From Apostichopus parvimensis (Eukaryota; Echinodermata; Holothuroidea; Aspidochirotida; Stichopodidae), in assembly GCA_000934455.1 (NCBI GenBank), contig KN885505.1, forward strand, positions 12,493 to 67,965: a stretch of 55,473 nt of DNA. The letters are read 5' to 3'. The notes under the pieces are model-generated. The model saw only the letters and a list, made by a program, of their open reading frames with translations. It did not search any database and was not told the origin of the DNA. Both the position numbers and the translations under genes were made by a program. Positions 1 to 11,621 of the stretch are shown here, one piece after another. Each line of letters begins with the position of its first letter. Position 1 is the stretch's first letter.

Positions 1-440
1 GTGACAAAAAGGGTGTCAATTAGGGGTAATTAAATGTTTCTATTATGGAGGTAGAAACAACGAAACCAGCAGTCACGTGCAAGCAAAATATGCATAAATG
101 TATATAAACGAAAAATATCAGAAATAGCTACGTACACAGTCAAAATAGGTAGCACAAAAACAGCAGCATTTAATATCGGGAATATTTAGAAAACTCCCGC
201 CCCCCCCAAAAAAAAGTGCATTTTAATTAACTTAGATTTATGAGAAGGAAACTCCACCAAATTTGTCTGACATAGGACATGATAACATATCCTTTAGATT
301 TTCATAAATGTTAGAGATGAGGCAGATACGTAGTACTACACAGTAGTATCAATAGAGGAACTGAGGGGGGGTAAGCTACAGGGACAGGACACTTTTATGG
401 GTATTTGGTTGACAACATTTATTAAACGTTTGTGAGACCA
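1..440. other. AT-rich non-coding DNA
   Basis: I see no gene, conserved element or long repeat here. A short C run followed by an A run lies near 199-215. The open frames in this stretch are short and AT-driven. Confidence 0.5.
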
Positions 441-458
441 GGGAAAGGTTGGCTATTG

Positions 459-551
459 AGAGGAGGAGGAGGAGGAATGGAAAGGGAAATAGGGACAGAT
501 GGGAGAGAAAGGGGAGGATTGAGATGAGAGAATGGAAAGAGGGCGAGGAAA
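459..551. repeat. Purine-rich GGA-type low-complexity tract
   Basis: The plus strand is almost entirely G and A, beginning with several GAG/GGA units and decaying into mixed GGGA/GAGA. Open frames on both strands across it follow from the low complexity and are not gene evidence. Confidence 0.8.
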
Positions 552-1140
552 TATGCCAGTTAAACTCCAAATTGCCAAGAAAAAAGAATATGCAGTTTTC
601 TCCCTCTTTTTTTTATTTTTTTGAAAGATATTAATTCTTTCTCACACGTCACATTGTATTATTATTTTATCCGAGCCTTCATTGCTAACATAAAATGTTG
701 CTTTCTGATTTTTAGGCTTTGAAAAAATTCCAAAAGATCTTTTTTAAAGATTGTACAAAATGTAGCGATAGCCATTGTAGAATAAGCGTCATCTTACCAC
801 AGATGACCGGCCACCTCCTCATCGGTCATTGTCATCCAGTCCGCTAGAGGGCTTTATACCCCGGCTAAACCTTTATCACCCCAATAACATCTGTTATTCT
901 TGAATGGTCCCTCCAAAAAAATAGACATGAAAAGTCAACTTGAAGTGGTTTAATGTCTTATTTCAAAACCGTCAGCCCCTAGCTATTTAACCAAAAAAAA
1001 AAATATATATATATTTCCCCGACAACAAATCTTTCCTTAGCTCCCTCCCTTCTTACAATTCAAAAATGCCCCGTCCAATAATTTTTTAGGATTGAGTTTT
1101 TTTGCCACAAACGAACGAGATAAATACGATAATAATTATT

Positions 1141-1425
1141 GTCTGACCCCCTGCCACACACACGCAGAGGCTTACTGCCTGCTGTACTACCCGAGTCCCC
1201 TCGGCAATACCTGAACTACATTCTGGACTCTTTCTAGTCGCTCTCTCAGAATTCACCTGTGACGCCGCTCCGGACGTCGAACCGTGAGGAACTCACACGA
1301 CCTCCGATATAGAAAGCGGTCAGACAGGGTGCCGCTTTATGAGCCAGAAGGCTGATATGTATCCGAGCGTACTACTGCGCCGGGTCTGAATGACAGAATG
1401 TCACGGAGAGACGATTGAAAAGGAG
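1141..1425. promoter_or_regulatory. CpG-dense patch, possible promoter or 5' exon
   Basis: CG dinucleotides are clearly denser than in neighbouring DNA, for example GACGCCGCTCCGGACGTCGA near 1261-1280 and GCGCCGGG near 1378. In many animals such patches mark unmethylated promoters or exons. I see no TATA box or start codon with a long frame, so the role is inferred from composition only. It could equally be a young CpG-rich repeat. Confidence 0.3.
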
Positions 1426-3060
1426 AGGCAGACAGAAATGTCCCCCAAACTTACCCAAACACTGATAACAGGTTACGATAAGGGCTCCCTCTAAGGGGTG
1501 TTGTTGACCTAAGATAAGGGGGGGAGATGTTTGACCCTATGAGGGAAACCATTCAATCCTTATATTTCTGAGAGATCAAAAATCAACAAGGTTAACCATA
1601 GTAAACAAGAGGTCACAAGGTATGTAGTGGATAATGACCACAGAGGATACTTTTACATTTATCAAGAGATGAATGATTAGCAGGAGGAAAAAAAACAATG
1701 ATTGATATCATATTTCAAAAGTTTAACATTGACATGAAAAACTGCAAAAATTTACAAGAGTCTGCTAGGCTTCTGTTATTCACTCCAGTATTGGCATATA
1801 TAGAGCTGTATATATAGCACAATAGCTTTAATATTATGAGAAGCTATTCACAACACTAACTTAGTTATACCAAAGGTGAGACAGAGAATGGGGAACATCA
1901 AAGTTGTATTTCCAACAGGAATCCTACAACATTTCTACAAAACAATCAATTATTTCACATCATAAAACTGAGTTCAAACCACAGCTTTACTTATTTCATC
2001 ATAGTTCGATCAATAGAGGGAACATGTGCATCTTCTATACACATTAATTTTAATAGCAGACTGGGGGGAAAAAAAGCTAGCACTTATTGCATATTGTTTA
2101 ATAGCCACTACAAATCAAGTTTCAATTTATCTCACTGGCATCATTCATCATGTTTTGTATGTGATTCCCAGGGATTATTGCATCCATCTATTTTTAGCTA
2201 GAGGGAGGATTGGACCCAAGGGAGGAGCACATAACAGGATACCAGAGTACACTAGAGAAGGATTAACTATCGGAAGATCATAAAACAAACGTCAAGGAGG
2301 TAATTCTGGGTTCATTTCACTTCACAGAATTAATCAGTAGTTTGGATACACTACTGTACTGTTCTTTTTAAATGTGACATAAGTTTTTGAAATATTTTTG
2401 ACCCAAGTTTTTGCAATTAGAAGATGAGGAGGGGATAGGAAGGGGTAGGGAGGGTATAGGTAGGAGATGGGGCCTTTTTGGTTTGAGATAGTAAATGATG
2501 TTTGGAGAGATTGAAGATGATAATAACCCAGATAAAAGTAGGGAGACAAGTTTAAGTAGAATGTATAGGAAAGTCCAATGAGCAACATAGGAAATATTTG
2601 ATTGTCTCTTGTTAAATAAAAATCTCAGGAGGATTGAAAACATTAAGGCCTATTTAATAGAGCTGGTAAACATTTATTAACCTATTTCTAATCATCACAG
2701 AATAATGAACAGGTGAAAACAGGATATAGTTAAATTAGTAATGTTAAAATCAAACCAGATTTCAGTTGGTCTAGATGTTGTGTAGTGCCATACGCATCTA
2801 ACTAAGGTCGAAGTATTGTTCTTAAAATAGCACATTTTTTACTGGATTTTCCTCAAACATTCCATGTCCTAATGGAGTGTCAAAAGAGACAGAGTGACAA
2901 GAAAATTGGAAGATATAATTTGGTTAGAATAAAGCCATTGAAAGATAGTTTATAGAGTTCGTCATCAGTGACCCATATCAGTACCACCCAAGGCAAGAGG
3001 AGCCCGCAAGGTGGGAAGAGAGAGATTTGACCTAAATGAGATGGAAAAATGGTAACTCCT
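1426..3060. other. Non-coding DNA, nothing recognised
   Basis: No exon, RNA gene or repeat family is recognisable. Small frames at 2026-2283 (+) and 2334-2643 (-) have no splice signals or recognisable protein features. The minus-strand ones cover a purine-rich stretch near 2420-2480. Confidence 0.5.
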
Positions 3061-3063
3061 TGT

Positions 3064-3550
3064 TGCTACTGCCTGTCAAGTGGTGACAGGGGGTCACTAT
3101 GACTGAGACACTATAACAGTATTCACTAGGACAGAGAGGGGGCTATGACAGGGTCACCATGACAGCATTCACTATGAATATATGGCTATGACAGAGGGTC
3201 AATATGACAGGGATGGCTTAGACAGGGGTCACTATGGCAGTGTTCACTAGGACAGAGAGGGCTATGACAGGGTCACCATGACATCATTCACTGTGAATAT
3301 ATGGCTATGACAGAGGGTCACTATGACAGGGATGGCTACCATACTATGACAGCATTCACTATGACAGAGGCCACTGTGGCATTGTTTACTAAGCCAGGAA
3401 TGGCTACGACAGAGGGTCACTATGACAGGGATGATTTTGACAGTGGTCACTATGACAATTTAGCAGGTATCACTATGAAAGGGGTTCACTATAACAGGGA
3501 CACTTTAGTTATGGCTCACTATGACAGCGTTCACTATGACAGGGTATGCA
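3064..3550 (+). repeat. Minisatellite of TCACTATGACAG units with a 121-bp higher-order repeat
   Basis: About 490 bp is built from degenerate units of roughly 15-30 bp containing CACTATGACAG, GGCTATGACAG and TTCACTATGAC. A longer block starting at 3122 is repeated almost intact from 3243, so there is a 121-bp higher-order unit. Frames on both strands stay open for 60-84 codons but only repeat short words such as HYDRD, as expected of a satellite. Confidence 0.9.
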
Positions 3551-4390
3551 TTTAGGGTACGTGGAAGCTGTACACCTTCATGGTAATCACTCTATGATAC
3601 ATAACCTATACAAAGTGTACAGAGATTCTGTATAGCTGGATGTGGATATGTGGTCAGTAAAGGGTTATATAATAAATAGCCCACATGATCTCCATTGTAA
3701 CAATTGCACAAAAGATCACAATTCTACATTTTTTCCAGACATCAACAATTGCTTATAAAAAACAATCCAATGTCTCAGTGAGAAAAAAAGGGGGAGAAAA
3801 AGTACTTGCTGAAGTTGGATCATAAGTTGCCATTATTTGACTGTACGGCTAATATTTCTTGGGGTCTACACACTATTGACGTTTAAAAGCTGTGGTTGCC
3901 TTCTCTCCTTCCCGTGGAACGAGGGAATCCGATCGCTTATTAAACAGGATGTATCGATATGGATATTAAATGACAATTAAAGCCGGTTAGATGTTATCAG
4001 CTAGGATGAGAAGGGGTCCGAACCTAGGAACAGAAACATTTATATCCACTGGGTATGTAGAATTCTTTTTGGACTAGATACTAGCAAATCTCAAAAGCCC
4101 TCCCCCCCCCCCTCTCTTTTTTTTGAGTCCCTGAGGAGAGCCAATCAAAATATGACCACATGATCTCCAGAGTATTATCCAGTGGGTAACACAATCCTCC
4201 CCACAATAACTTTCCCTTCATGGTCGGTCAGTCCAGACTTTAATAAGACATACTAATTGTTGTCTACAGGGTGGTGGTGGTGTGTAAAGGGCACTGGTTG
4301 AATGCAACTGCCAAACTGTGGCAAGCTGGTATAGTAGTGAATGACCGATTTCCTTTCAAAGATCTTGGAACCAGATTTGATATCTGAATT

Positions 4391-4552
4391 ATGAGACTGA
4401 CCCCTGCTCCCCTTGTGGTCTTTCCTCCCTCTGTTCTTTGGTCACCAAGCATTCCAGATTTTGACGGCATGGTTGACAAAAGGTTTCCAGATCTGCCCCC
4501 TCGCATGGTTGACAAAAGGTTTCCAGATCTGCCCCCTCGATTTGGTCCATAA
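4391..4552 (+). CDS. Short ORF with an in-frame 12-residue tandem repeat (doubtful)
   Basis: A 53-codon plus-strand frame runs from ATG at 4391 to TAA at 4550-4552. A 36-bp exact tandem duplication at 4467-4538 makes the peptide MVDKRFPDLPPR appear twice, followed by FGP. The same frame continues upstream to about 4268 through a single TGA at 4385-4387. That upstream part follows a splice-acceptor-like TTGTCTACAG ending at 4269 with TACTAAT just before it. I do not recognise the protein. The duplicated 36 bp is open in other frames too, so this may be chance or a decayed coding fragment. Confidence 0.15.
   Translation: MRLTPAPLVVFPPSVLWSPSIPDFDGMVDKRFPDLPPRMVDKRFPDLPPRFGP
4467..4538. repeat. 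36-bp exact tandem duplication
   Basis: Two head-to-tail identical 36-bp units (4467-4502 and 4503-4538) start with GCATGGTTGACAAAAGG and end with CTGCCCCCTC. Confidence 0.95.
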
Positions 4553-4884
4553 ATCACCACGGGTTTTTTTTTTAAAGAAAATTATCGGGTCTTAAACTTC
4601 ACCCACAAAACAGTTTACACAATTACTCCAATTCCTTGGATGGTTTAAGGTGAAAGCCATGGAGGTCGACAAAATTAGGTCTATATTTGCCATCGGGATA
4701 AGACTGACCACTGGTTGCTTGCCCGCAGTGTTAGAAAAGTAACCCAAAAAAAACTTCTTTTTTTTTTATCATCTTATAACCTTGAAAAATATGGATAATT
4801 TGGTCAAAATAATTTCATCTCTTATAACTGACCAAAACTAATTTATGGAACAACAAGACCCTAAAGGATATAGAGCTTGTACAT

Positions 4885-4899
4885 GGGGGGGGGGGGGGG
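4885..4899 (+). repeat. Poly-G run (15 G)
   Basis: Uninterrupted G homopolymer. Similar runs occur at 12658-12679 and 34262-34281, with C runs at 31098-31110 and 38703-38716. Confidence 0.95.
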
Positions 4900-5414
4900 A
4901 GCTGGACACAGTAGAAAACTTGTTCAATAAATGAACCCAAAGTCAAGTTATAAATCAAAGATTTTATCAATTTTATCCATACCTTGTTTTTAAGCTTTTT
5001 CAAGATAAATGTTGATTTCTAGTGGGGGAGGACATATAGGAACCTGTCAACTATGGTCAAATTGCTCAGACTTGCTCAGAAATGGGCAGAATAAAGCTTA
5101 ATTTCGAGGGGGTTTGTCAAGTGGTCGGAGACAGGATCACCTTTGCTTTCTGACAACCAAAACTATCCTTGGGGTTCTCCATGGGACAATCTCTGTATTT
5201 ATAGAGAAAGAATGACAGTGAGACCTTTCATTTATAATCTTGTTGGACAACCGACTTTTCTCTCTCTGCCAACATGTAAAAAGAAAATCCCTGTTTGTCG
5301 GTCACGGAATGGACTCACTATCTAAAAGCCAGCTCTGTTGGGGATGTCCGAAAAAATTAAATAAAAGTTGACGGCAGATAATAAAGTGAGGAGACAGAAT
5401 TACATCTACCAGAG

Positions 5415-5486
5415 AGGGATTAGCCAGGAAAGAGGGGGTAACCCACGGAAAAGGGGTTACCCAAGGAAAGGGGTTACTTAGGGGAT
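5415..5486 (+). repeat. Short tandem repeat of GGGGTTACCCAAGGAAA type
   Basis: Three to four degenerate copies of a 17-18 bp unit, read as AAAGGGGTTACCCAAGG. This explains the repetitive FPWVTP peptide on the minus strand, which is not a gene. Confidence 0.7.
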
Positions 5487-5489
5487 GGT

Positions 5490-6995
5490 TTAGCAACTGA
5501 CAACAACCATTGTAACACATGAATGCTACATATAGTTTACTACTCAAATATCATGAACAGTCTTCCACAAAAGATGGAAATAAAGTCTTTAAAATACATT
5601 TGGGGGAGGGACGTATCTCCCATATGCCTCCCTCGTAGATGCCAATGGGCAGAAAGGAGGAGGGGAGATAACAGAATGAGAGGTGGAAGAACTTACACGA
5701 TAAAAACAATATACACAGCATTATCACAGTGCTGACATATATAGGGGTACACCATGGCTTGATAGAGTATTGTAAACAGGTACGACTCTTTACTGTGAAG
5801 AGGTGTCACTAGTGCACATGTATAGTAATGGTTATGGTTACACAAGGGGAGCACTGTGGGTGTATAGTCAAGAGGAAACAGACCTCCTAGCTTAGTTTCA
5901 CACCACAGCACAGGGAAGGGGTTTAATAAATTCTTCTACATAGCTTTGTTTTACCTCTTGTTCAAAGGTTTGTCTATGGGCTCCATCCATGCACCCACCG
6001 TAGACCCATAGAAGAAGCGTACAGCAGCGGGTCTCCGCAGATGTAATTCGATCATTTTAAAACAATTCCTCATCTTTTTATCAATCATTACAAGTCTAAC
6101 CAGGACAGAGTGTCAACTTGATGGAACCTCAAAGACCTGGTAGCTACAAACTGCAAGATTCGTTCTGCATATAGACAGTTAATCAGACAACACAATGCCT
6201 CAGTACTACAGGTGAGCCCCATGCATGCACTTAATGCTAGTACATCTCAAATCATACACAAATGAACACACAAATCATACTGAATTATGTATAAACAGAT
6301 CATATAGCATGCTAAGTATGTTGTGGCAACGGGTAGTGGCATAAACAGTGCTTAGAGTTTGGGCTAGATGACAGGGAGGGAAAGCCGATGACATAGTGAT
6401 TGTGCCTGTGAGGGAAAAGTCCTCTGGGTTTTTATTATTCCAGTACTTTTTTGTCCTGTTGATATGTATAGTGACCCTTAGTGATGTCATCAGGGGACGG
6501 GTAGAACCAGAGGGAGCACGAACCATCTATAATCACCTTTCCAGACTAGTCCATCCTTGCTTAAACACCACTGGCTGACATTCTCACTCATATCCTTCAT
6601 GAATTATCGATGATAGAAAAATGTCAAATGTTTTCCAGAAAGGTGAGTATAAATATACAGAAATTGCATCAGTCTGTCATTTATGAAAAATAAAAGCTTT
6701 AATTCTTGATGAAAAGAAAATAAAGAAATATAAAAAATTTTTTAAAAAAAACAGAAAAACACTCGTACCTTTCATCCGTACTAGCAACTGAATGCCAAAT
6801 ACGGATGTTTTTAAATGACAATCACATCCTGTGATGCGAAACAGCTTTAACAGTTTGGAATAATGAGTGCTGTTATTCAGCTTATATTTGATTCACAAAT
6901 CGAGTTAAGAAAGTGCAAGGTTACTCCTGCGTTAGAGTGTCTATATTTAAGTTGTTGGGATCATTTAAGTACTCATAGCTTTATCATGCAGTATT
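5490..6995. other. Non-coding DNA, nothing recognised
   Basis: AT-rich sequence with no convincing exon. Isolated GTGAG donor-like sites near 6210 and 6641 lack matching open frames and acceptors. Confidence 0.5.
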
Positions 6996-7056
6996 AAAGT
7001 TTGCATATTAATTTTTCATTTGATATTGTCATGTTATATAACAAGTTTGCATAATA

Positions 7057-7300
7057 GGAGTGTTAGCTCAGTGGTTAACGCCGATGCCTTCTAATCATAA
7101 GGTGCCCAGTTCGAGTCACTCCAAGATTAAAGTATGTCGTCCAGTTACATAGTTGTTGACAATTGACAATTCATAATCTTGGACGTTAAATATGAATCTA
7201 AGAGACTGACTTCGGTCAGCTTGTGGTTTTGATAAGCCAATGGCTTCTTCGCGAGTTCCTGCTTGCAGGAGGATCTAAAATACATACATAAAATACATAC
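7057..7300 (+). repeat. tRNA-derived SINE with A-rich tail
   Basis: The head starts GGAGTGT, has a good polymerase III A box (TAGCTCAGTGG, 7064-7074) and a degenerate B box (AGTTCGAGTCA, 7108-7118), and ends its tRNA-like part with ACTCC. The T stem does not pair well, so this is a tRNA-derived head and not a working tRNA gene. A body of about 160 bp follows and ends in a simple tail of AAATACATAC-like units. Similar 45-50 bp stretches flank the element (about 7005-7053 and 7299-7350), both containing TTAATTTTTCATT and TTGATATTGTCA. Confidence 0.75.
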
Positions 7301-7349
7301 AAATTAATTTTTCATTAACTTTTGATATTGTCAGGTTATTTTACAAATT

Positions 7350-7995
7350 TCCAAACGTACCAATGATTGCTGAAACTTTGTCAAAATATACTACCGCTTT
7401 CTTTAAGGTTCTGATCTATACATTTCGCTCTGACATATTGACTCGATGACACCTACACTGTGCTGTTGTTGTTGTAACAGAATTCTCTGTGGGTGGTGTG
7501 TGTATAAATAGTCTTAACATAAATGACCATTTCCTCTTTGGTCATTCTAGTACATACTGATGAAACCATTCGCTTCCATGGTAAGGAAGAATTTATCGTG
7601 CCACCCATATGCTAGGGCAGACTTGAAAATGTTCATCACTTTAAACCAATTTCCATTGTCATGTAACAACTCTCATCTGGATTAATATAATCCAGTTTCT
7701 CAAAAAATAATGAGTTCAACAATAATCTTCAGAAAACAATTTTTGTGCTATATATAAGCAGGGGTGGTGGCCAAGGGCATGCATTTTATGGTTTGTACCA
7801 ACCAGCATGCCAACTTTTATAGTGTCACATGGGTCAGCGAGCGGTTGACTAGGAGGACAACAGGTACATATATCTCCTTGCAATAATTCATCAATCAAAA
7901 CTCACTGACTTTACCATAAACTATGCAGAACAGATAATACCTGTGATAACTTATAAAATGGTACTGGAATGGAAAAAGATCGGAAACAACGCTAA
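7350..7995. other. Non-coding DNA between SINE and minisatellite
   Basis: No gene or recognisable repeat is visible. The only frame, 7716-7898 on the minus strand, is 60 codons with no supporting signals. Confidence 0.5.
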
Positions 7996-7998
7996 CAC

Positions 7999-8742
7999 AT
8001 ACAGAGGAAAGCAGTTCCAACTATGTGGCATATCATATACTGATAAAGTACTGTAGTGTAGTATACAACACTTATACAGGGGAAAGCAGTTCCAATTATG
8101 TGGCATATCATACACTAATAAAGTAGTGTAGTGTTGTATACAACAATATACAGAGGAAAGCAGTTCCAACTATGTGGCATATCATACACTAATATAGTAG
8201 TGCAGTGTAGTATACGACACTTATACAGGGGAAAGCAGTTCCAATTATGTGGCATATCATAAACTAATAATAGTAGTGTTGTATACAACACTTATACAGG
8301 GGAAAGCAGTTCCAACTATGTGGCATATCATACACTAATAAAGTAGTGTGGTGTAGTGTACAACACTTATACATAGGAAAGCAGTTCCAACTATGTGGCA
8401 TATCATACACTAATATAGTAGTGCAGTGTAGTATACGACAATTGTACAGGGGAAAGCAGTTCCAATTATGTGGCATATCATAAACTAATATAGTAGTGTT
8501 GTATACAACACTTATACAGAGGAAAGCAGTTCCAACTATGTGGTATAGCATAGACTGATAAAGTACTGTAGTGTTGTATACAACAATTTACAGAGGAAAG
8601 CAGTTCAACTATACACTAATAAAGTAATGTATTGTAATATACAACACTTATACAGGGGAAAGCAGTTCCAACTATGTGGCATATCATACACTAATAAAGT
8701 AGTGTAGTGTAGTATACAACACTTATACAGGGGAAAGCAGTT
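7999..8742. repeat. Minisatellite, about 11 units of 62-75 bp
   Basis: The word AAAGCAGTT recurs at 8008, 8083, 8157, 8232, 8303, 8378, 8453, 8523, 8597, 8659 and 8734, giving spacings mostly of 74-75 bp with some of 62-71. Each unit reads roughly GGGGAAAGCAGTTCCAACTA, then TGTGGCATATCATACAC, then AGTAGTGTAGTGTAGTATAC. Because 75 is a multiple of three, the minus strand stays open over several units and shows a repeating peptide of about 25 residues containing VYDMPHSWNCFPLYKCC. Coding use is not supported. Confidence 0.95.
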
Positions 8743-8942
8743 GATAATTTCACTTACTCAAAATGCACTGGTTCACGCTAGGTGAGAGTGATGGGTGAGG
8801 GGTAGGGTGGACTAGTTTCTGATACATATACTAAATAATGAAATCACAAATGATATCTAGAATGGTTGCGAAAGGAAAAGGAAACACTGGACAAGGGACA
8901 CGGTACAAAGGTTTAGGAAATAAGTACTTCACCTATCACTTT

Positions 8943-9006
8943 ATCTCCCCCTCCCCTCCCCCTCTACCTCCCCTCCCCTCCCCCTCCCCTTCCCCTTCCC
9001 CATTCC
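8943..9006 (+). repeat. Pyrimidine (CCCCT) tract
   Basis: About 64 bp of nearly pure C and T with CCCCTCCC and CCCCTTCCCC units. The complementary strand has many G runs and could form a G-quadruplex. Confidence 0.85.
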
Positions 9007-10085
9007 AGGATATATTGGTGTCATCTATAGAGTTCAAATTACACAGAAACAGTGTCTAGACAAGGTAGAAACTACCGTATCTGAAAGAATACGAGAGTGT
9101 TAGCCTGTGACCTATTTCATCTCCAACTATTCCGGATCTATTTCACCTTGAAAGGGAATTCTACCACAGATGTTGAGCCTCCCAAATGGTTCCCAAAATT
9201 AATGGAATGGACATTTATGACTTTCAACCTCCCTCTGAGTAATATTCTCACAACACAACAAAACAAAAACCGTGAGCTAAGGAAACCGAAACCTACAGAA
9301 ACCCAACAGGTTTTTATGACCTATATGTTCGTGGACCCATTCTACCGGGAATTCAACCCGTCAGTTTGGTGGCCTGTCACCTGTTAGCTGAGGGATGCAG
9401 AGGGGGGCTCTGACGCTAGGATTCCAATCCCCTTAAAAAAAATTGTACGATTCGACGGAATCGTGTTTGTGGTATCTCTCGCTCCTCTTCGATCAAAAAA
9501 TCAACAAATCAGTCAAAAGAATCAGACCTTTTTTTCTTGGTATCTTTTGTGAGGAAGAAAGAGGATGGATGGAAGGGGGGCAACAGGGGTGTGCAGATGA
9601 CCCGGATGTAGGTTGCAGGCAAGAGTGCTGAAATTTTACTTCTGTTGGGTTGAATAGATTTTGGAAAATGCTCAATTTCAAGTAGAAACAAAATAAGACA
9701 CGGAATGAATTATTAAATTTGTGAATCTTGATTTGACTTTGGAACAAGGAATGTCTGCATAAAGCAATCTGTACATATTCTCTACAAGGATGATCATATT
9801 ATTACCATTATATGTCTGAAGATATGTCAGAAACATCAGTGGGCGGTTGTGGGTTCCAGCCCTAACTAGTGTAACGGTCCCTCTTTCCATCCAGGAGCAA
9901 CATCCACGGTTATAGCAAATACCAACTGGTCTTCCAGTTGCCTAAGTCCAATACCTGCTATCCAGAATAAAAATCACACAAAAGCAAACTGACGTACTTG
10001 CTATCCTAACATGCGTTACTCTGAGGGACAGACTTCGGACGAGCGGTGAAACATGGATTATCCAAAACATCGGAAATGTTGGTAT
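9007..10085. other. Non-coding DNA with one weak ORF
   Basis: A 96-codon plus-strand frame at 9097-9387 has no ATG near its start, no clear splice sites and no recognisable motif. Nothing else is supported. Confidence 0.45.
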
Positions 10086-10086
10086 C

Positions 10087-10350
10087 ATAAAACTTACTGG
10101 TTTATATATTTACGAGTGACGAGCTTACCTGTCTCCTCACAACCTTAACACCTCATTCTGCCGTGTCTAGTATGCCCTGGTAATCTTTTAACACTGTGCA
10201 CCCTCAACGACCAGCTCCTCCGGTCGTTGCCCTTCCTTCTCATTCTACCATCCAAAATGTCTACACATGCGTTTTCGTAGTGGATAGCAAATCTTACGGA
10301 AATTGCCGGGCGGATACATTGGATTTTTACCTTCTATACATCCTTTGGGA
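10087..10350 (-). repeat. Foldback-family copy A1 (single arm)
   Basis: This copy begins with the conserved words ATCATAAAACTTACTGG and TTTATATATTTACGAGTGAC, followed by GAGCTTACCTGTCTCC. It is nearly identical to the copies at 33471 and 35878 and stays alignable to GGAAATTGCC...CATTGGATTTTTACC. The exact 10-mer CTTACCTGTC (10124-10133) is the reverse complement of GACAGGTAAG. No inverted second arm is seen next to it. Confidence 0.85.
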
Positions 10351-11211
10351 TTTCAGAACGTTCTACAGTCTTTTACAACCTGATAAGTATCCTTTTCTTA
10401 TAAAGGGAGTGAGCTTGGGGGCTGTTTTAAGTGTGCGACCCACCCCCGCCACATGACCAAAATGATAACATCTGCACCTGACAACAGTTTTAAAGAACCT
10501 GTTCCTAGTGTACCTGCATCATATTCAATTCAGTCTCTGTACTTTTCTTCTTTCGCCGTGAAATATATAATTAACGTCGAGAAAACAACTTTCATCTGCA
10601 CTGTTTCATTCTAATTAGTCACTTGGCCCAGAGCTATTAAAATTGTATGATTTATTAATTACCTCAGCATCCCACACTGGACACAACCTACATTAAGATT
10701 CATAACGTGGCGGGAGAATAGTGAAAGGAGGGAAAGAGACGCCAGGACAGAGATCAACGACGCAACCGCAGCTCCGATGCCCAATGGCCATCGATGGTCA
10801 AAATATTACGCATCAGGAACGTTACCTCCGGCCACAGAATCAGGAGTCTCCCCCCCCCCCCTCTCGGTTATAAGTTAGGTTACTCTGTAACTTATTGACG
10901 TGTTTTGGTTGATCAGTAAGATGGAAAGATGCAGCTGTACATATAAATTAGCATGAATAAATATAGGAATGACTAAAAAATGCAATTGTGTACAGAAACA
11001 AATGGCAGCCTCCTTGTGGTTTGTTGATGATTATGGGGATGTGAATTAACTGTCAAGCGACCGCACATTGTCCAAAACCCAACACCACCACACTCAACCT
11101 GACCGACGTAACATAGATAAAATCGTGGATGGTCAAGAAGCGGGCACTAGTTTGAAGTCACATTTAGCATTATTAGTCAGGCCGACACAAGATCGTTGCA
11201 TATTCCAGGCT

Positions 11212-11213
<2 letters not shown>
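10351..11213. other. Non-coding DNA, moderately CpG-rich near 10.7-10.83 kb
   Basis: No exon or repeat is recognised. CG dinucleotides are somewhat frequent at 10705-10830 but no promoter motifs are seen there. A C run lies near 10851. Confidence 0.4.

Positions 11214-11270
<57 letters not shown>
11214..11270. repeat. (TA)n microsatellite
   Basis: About 28 uninterrupted TA units. Plus-strand ORFs through it (Ile-Tyr repeats) are artefacts. Confidence 0.98.
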
Positions 11271-11273
<3 letters not shown>

Positions 11274-11318
11274 AGTGCTGATTGTGAAGTGTGCAGTCTA
11301 GTTCATCACTTCAGCTGC

Positions 11319-11621
11319 CCATTCCTAAGAGGACTAAGAATTGCCAGAAACAGCTGGCACCGTTTTCCTGCATGTGGCACAACATGTTATTTCTGAATGA
11401 GAACTAAATACCTGCAAAAATAATGACCCATGCAGAACCCCATTCCTAAGAGGACTAAGAATTGCCAGAAACAGCTGGCACCGTTTTCCAGCTAATGGTA
11501 TGTAAAATAGGTCACACAGGTCTTTAGTTTGTCCCAGTTACCAATATCTGCCGTACAATAAAGCACTGTTCTGCATACATGTGGCACAACATGTTATTTC
11601 TGAATGAGAACTAAATACCTG
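11319..11621. repeat. Imperfect tandem duplication with internal indel
   Basis: The words ATTCCTAAGAGGACTAAG, CAGAAACAGCTGGCACCG and CATGTGGCACAACATG occur in the same order in 11319-11416 and 11441-11621. The second copy has about 90 extra bp between the two halves, so the first copy carries a deletion or the second an insertion. Confidence 0.85.

Noticed and set aside
3262-3555. Protein-coding repeat domain (HYDRD/MAMTEG peptides)
   Set aside because: The minisatellite gives open frames on both strands, and unit lengths are not multiples of three.
7057-7125. A functional tRNA gene
   Set aside because: A and B boxes are present but the T stem and anticodon stem do not pair properly, and a SINE body with A-rich tail follows.
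8000-8740. CRISPR array
   Set aside because: Units of 62-75 bp are repetitive along their whole length with no unique spacers, and the DNA is eukaryotic.
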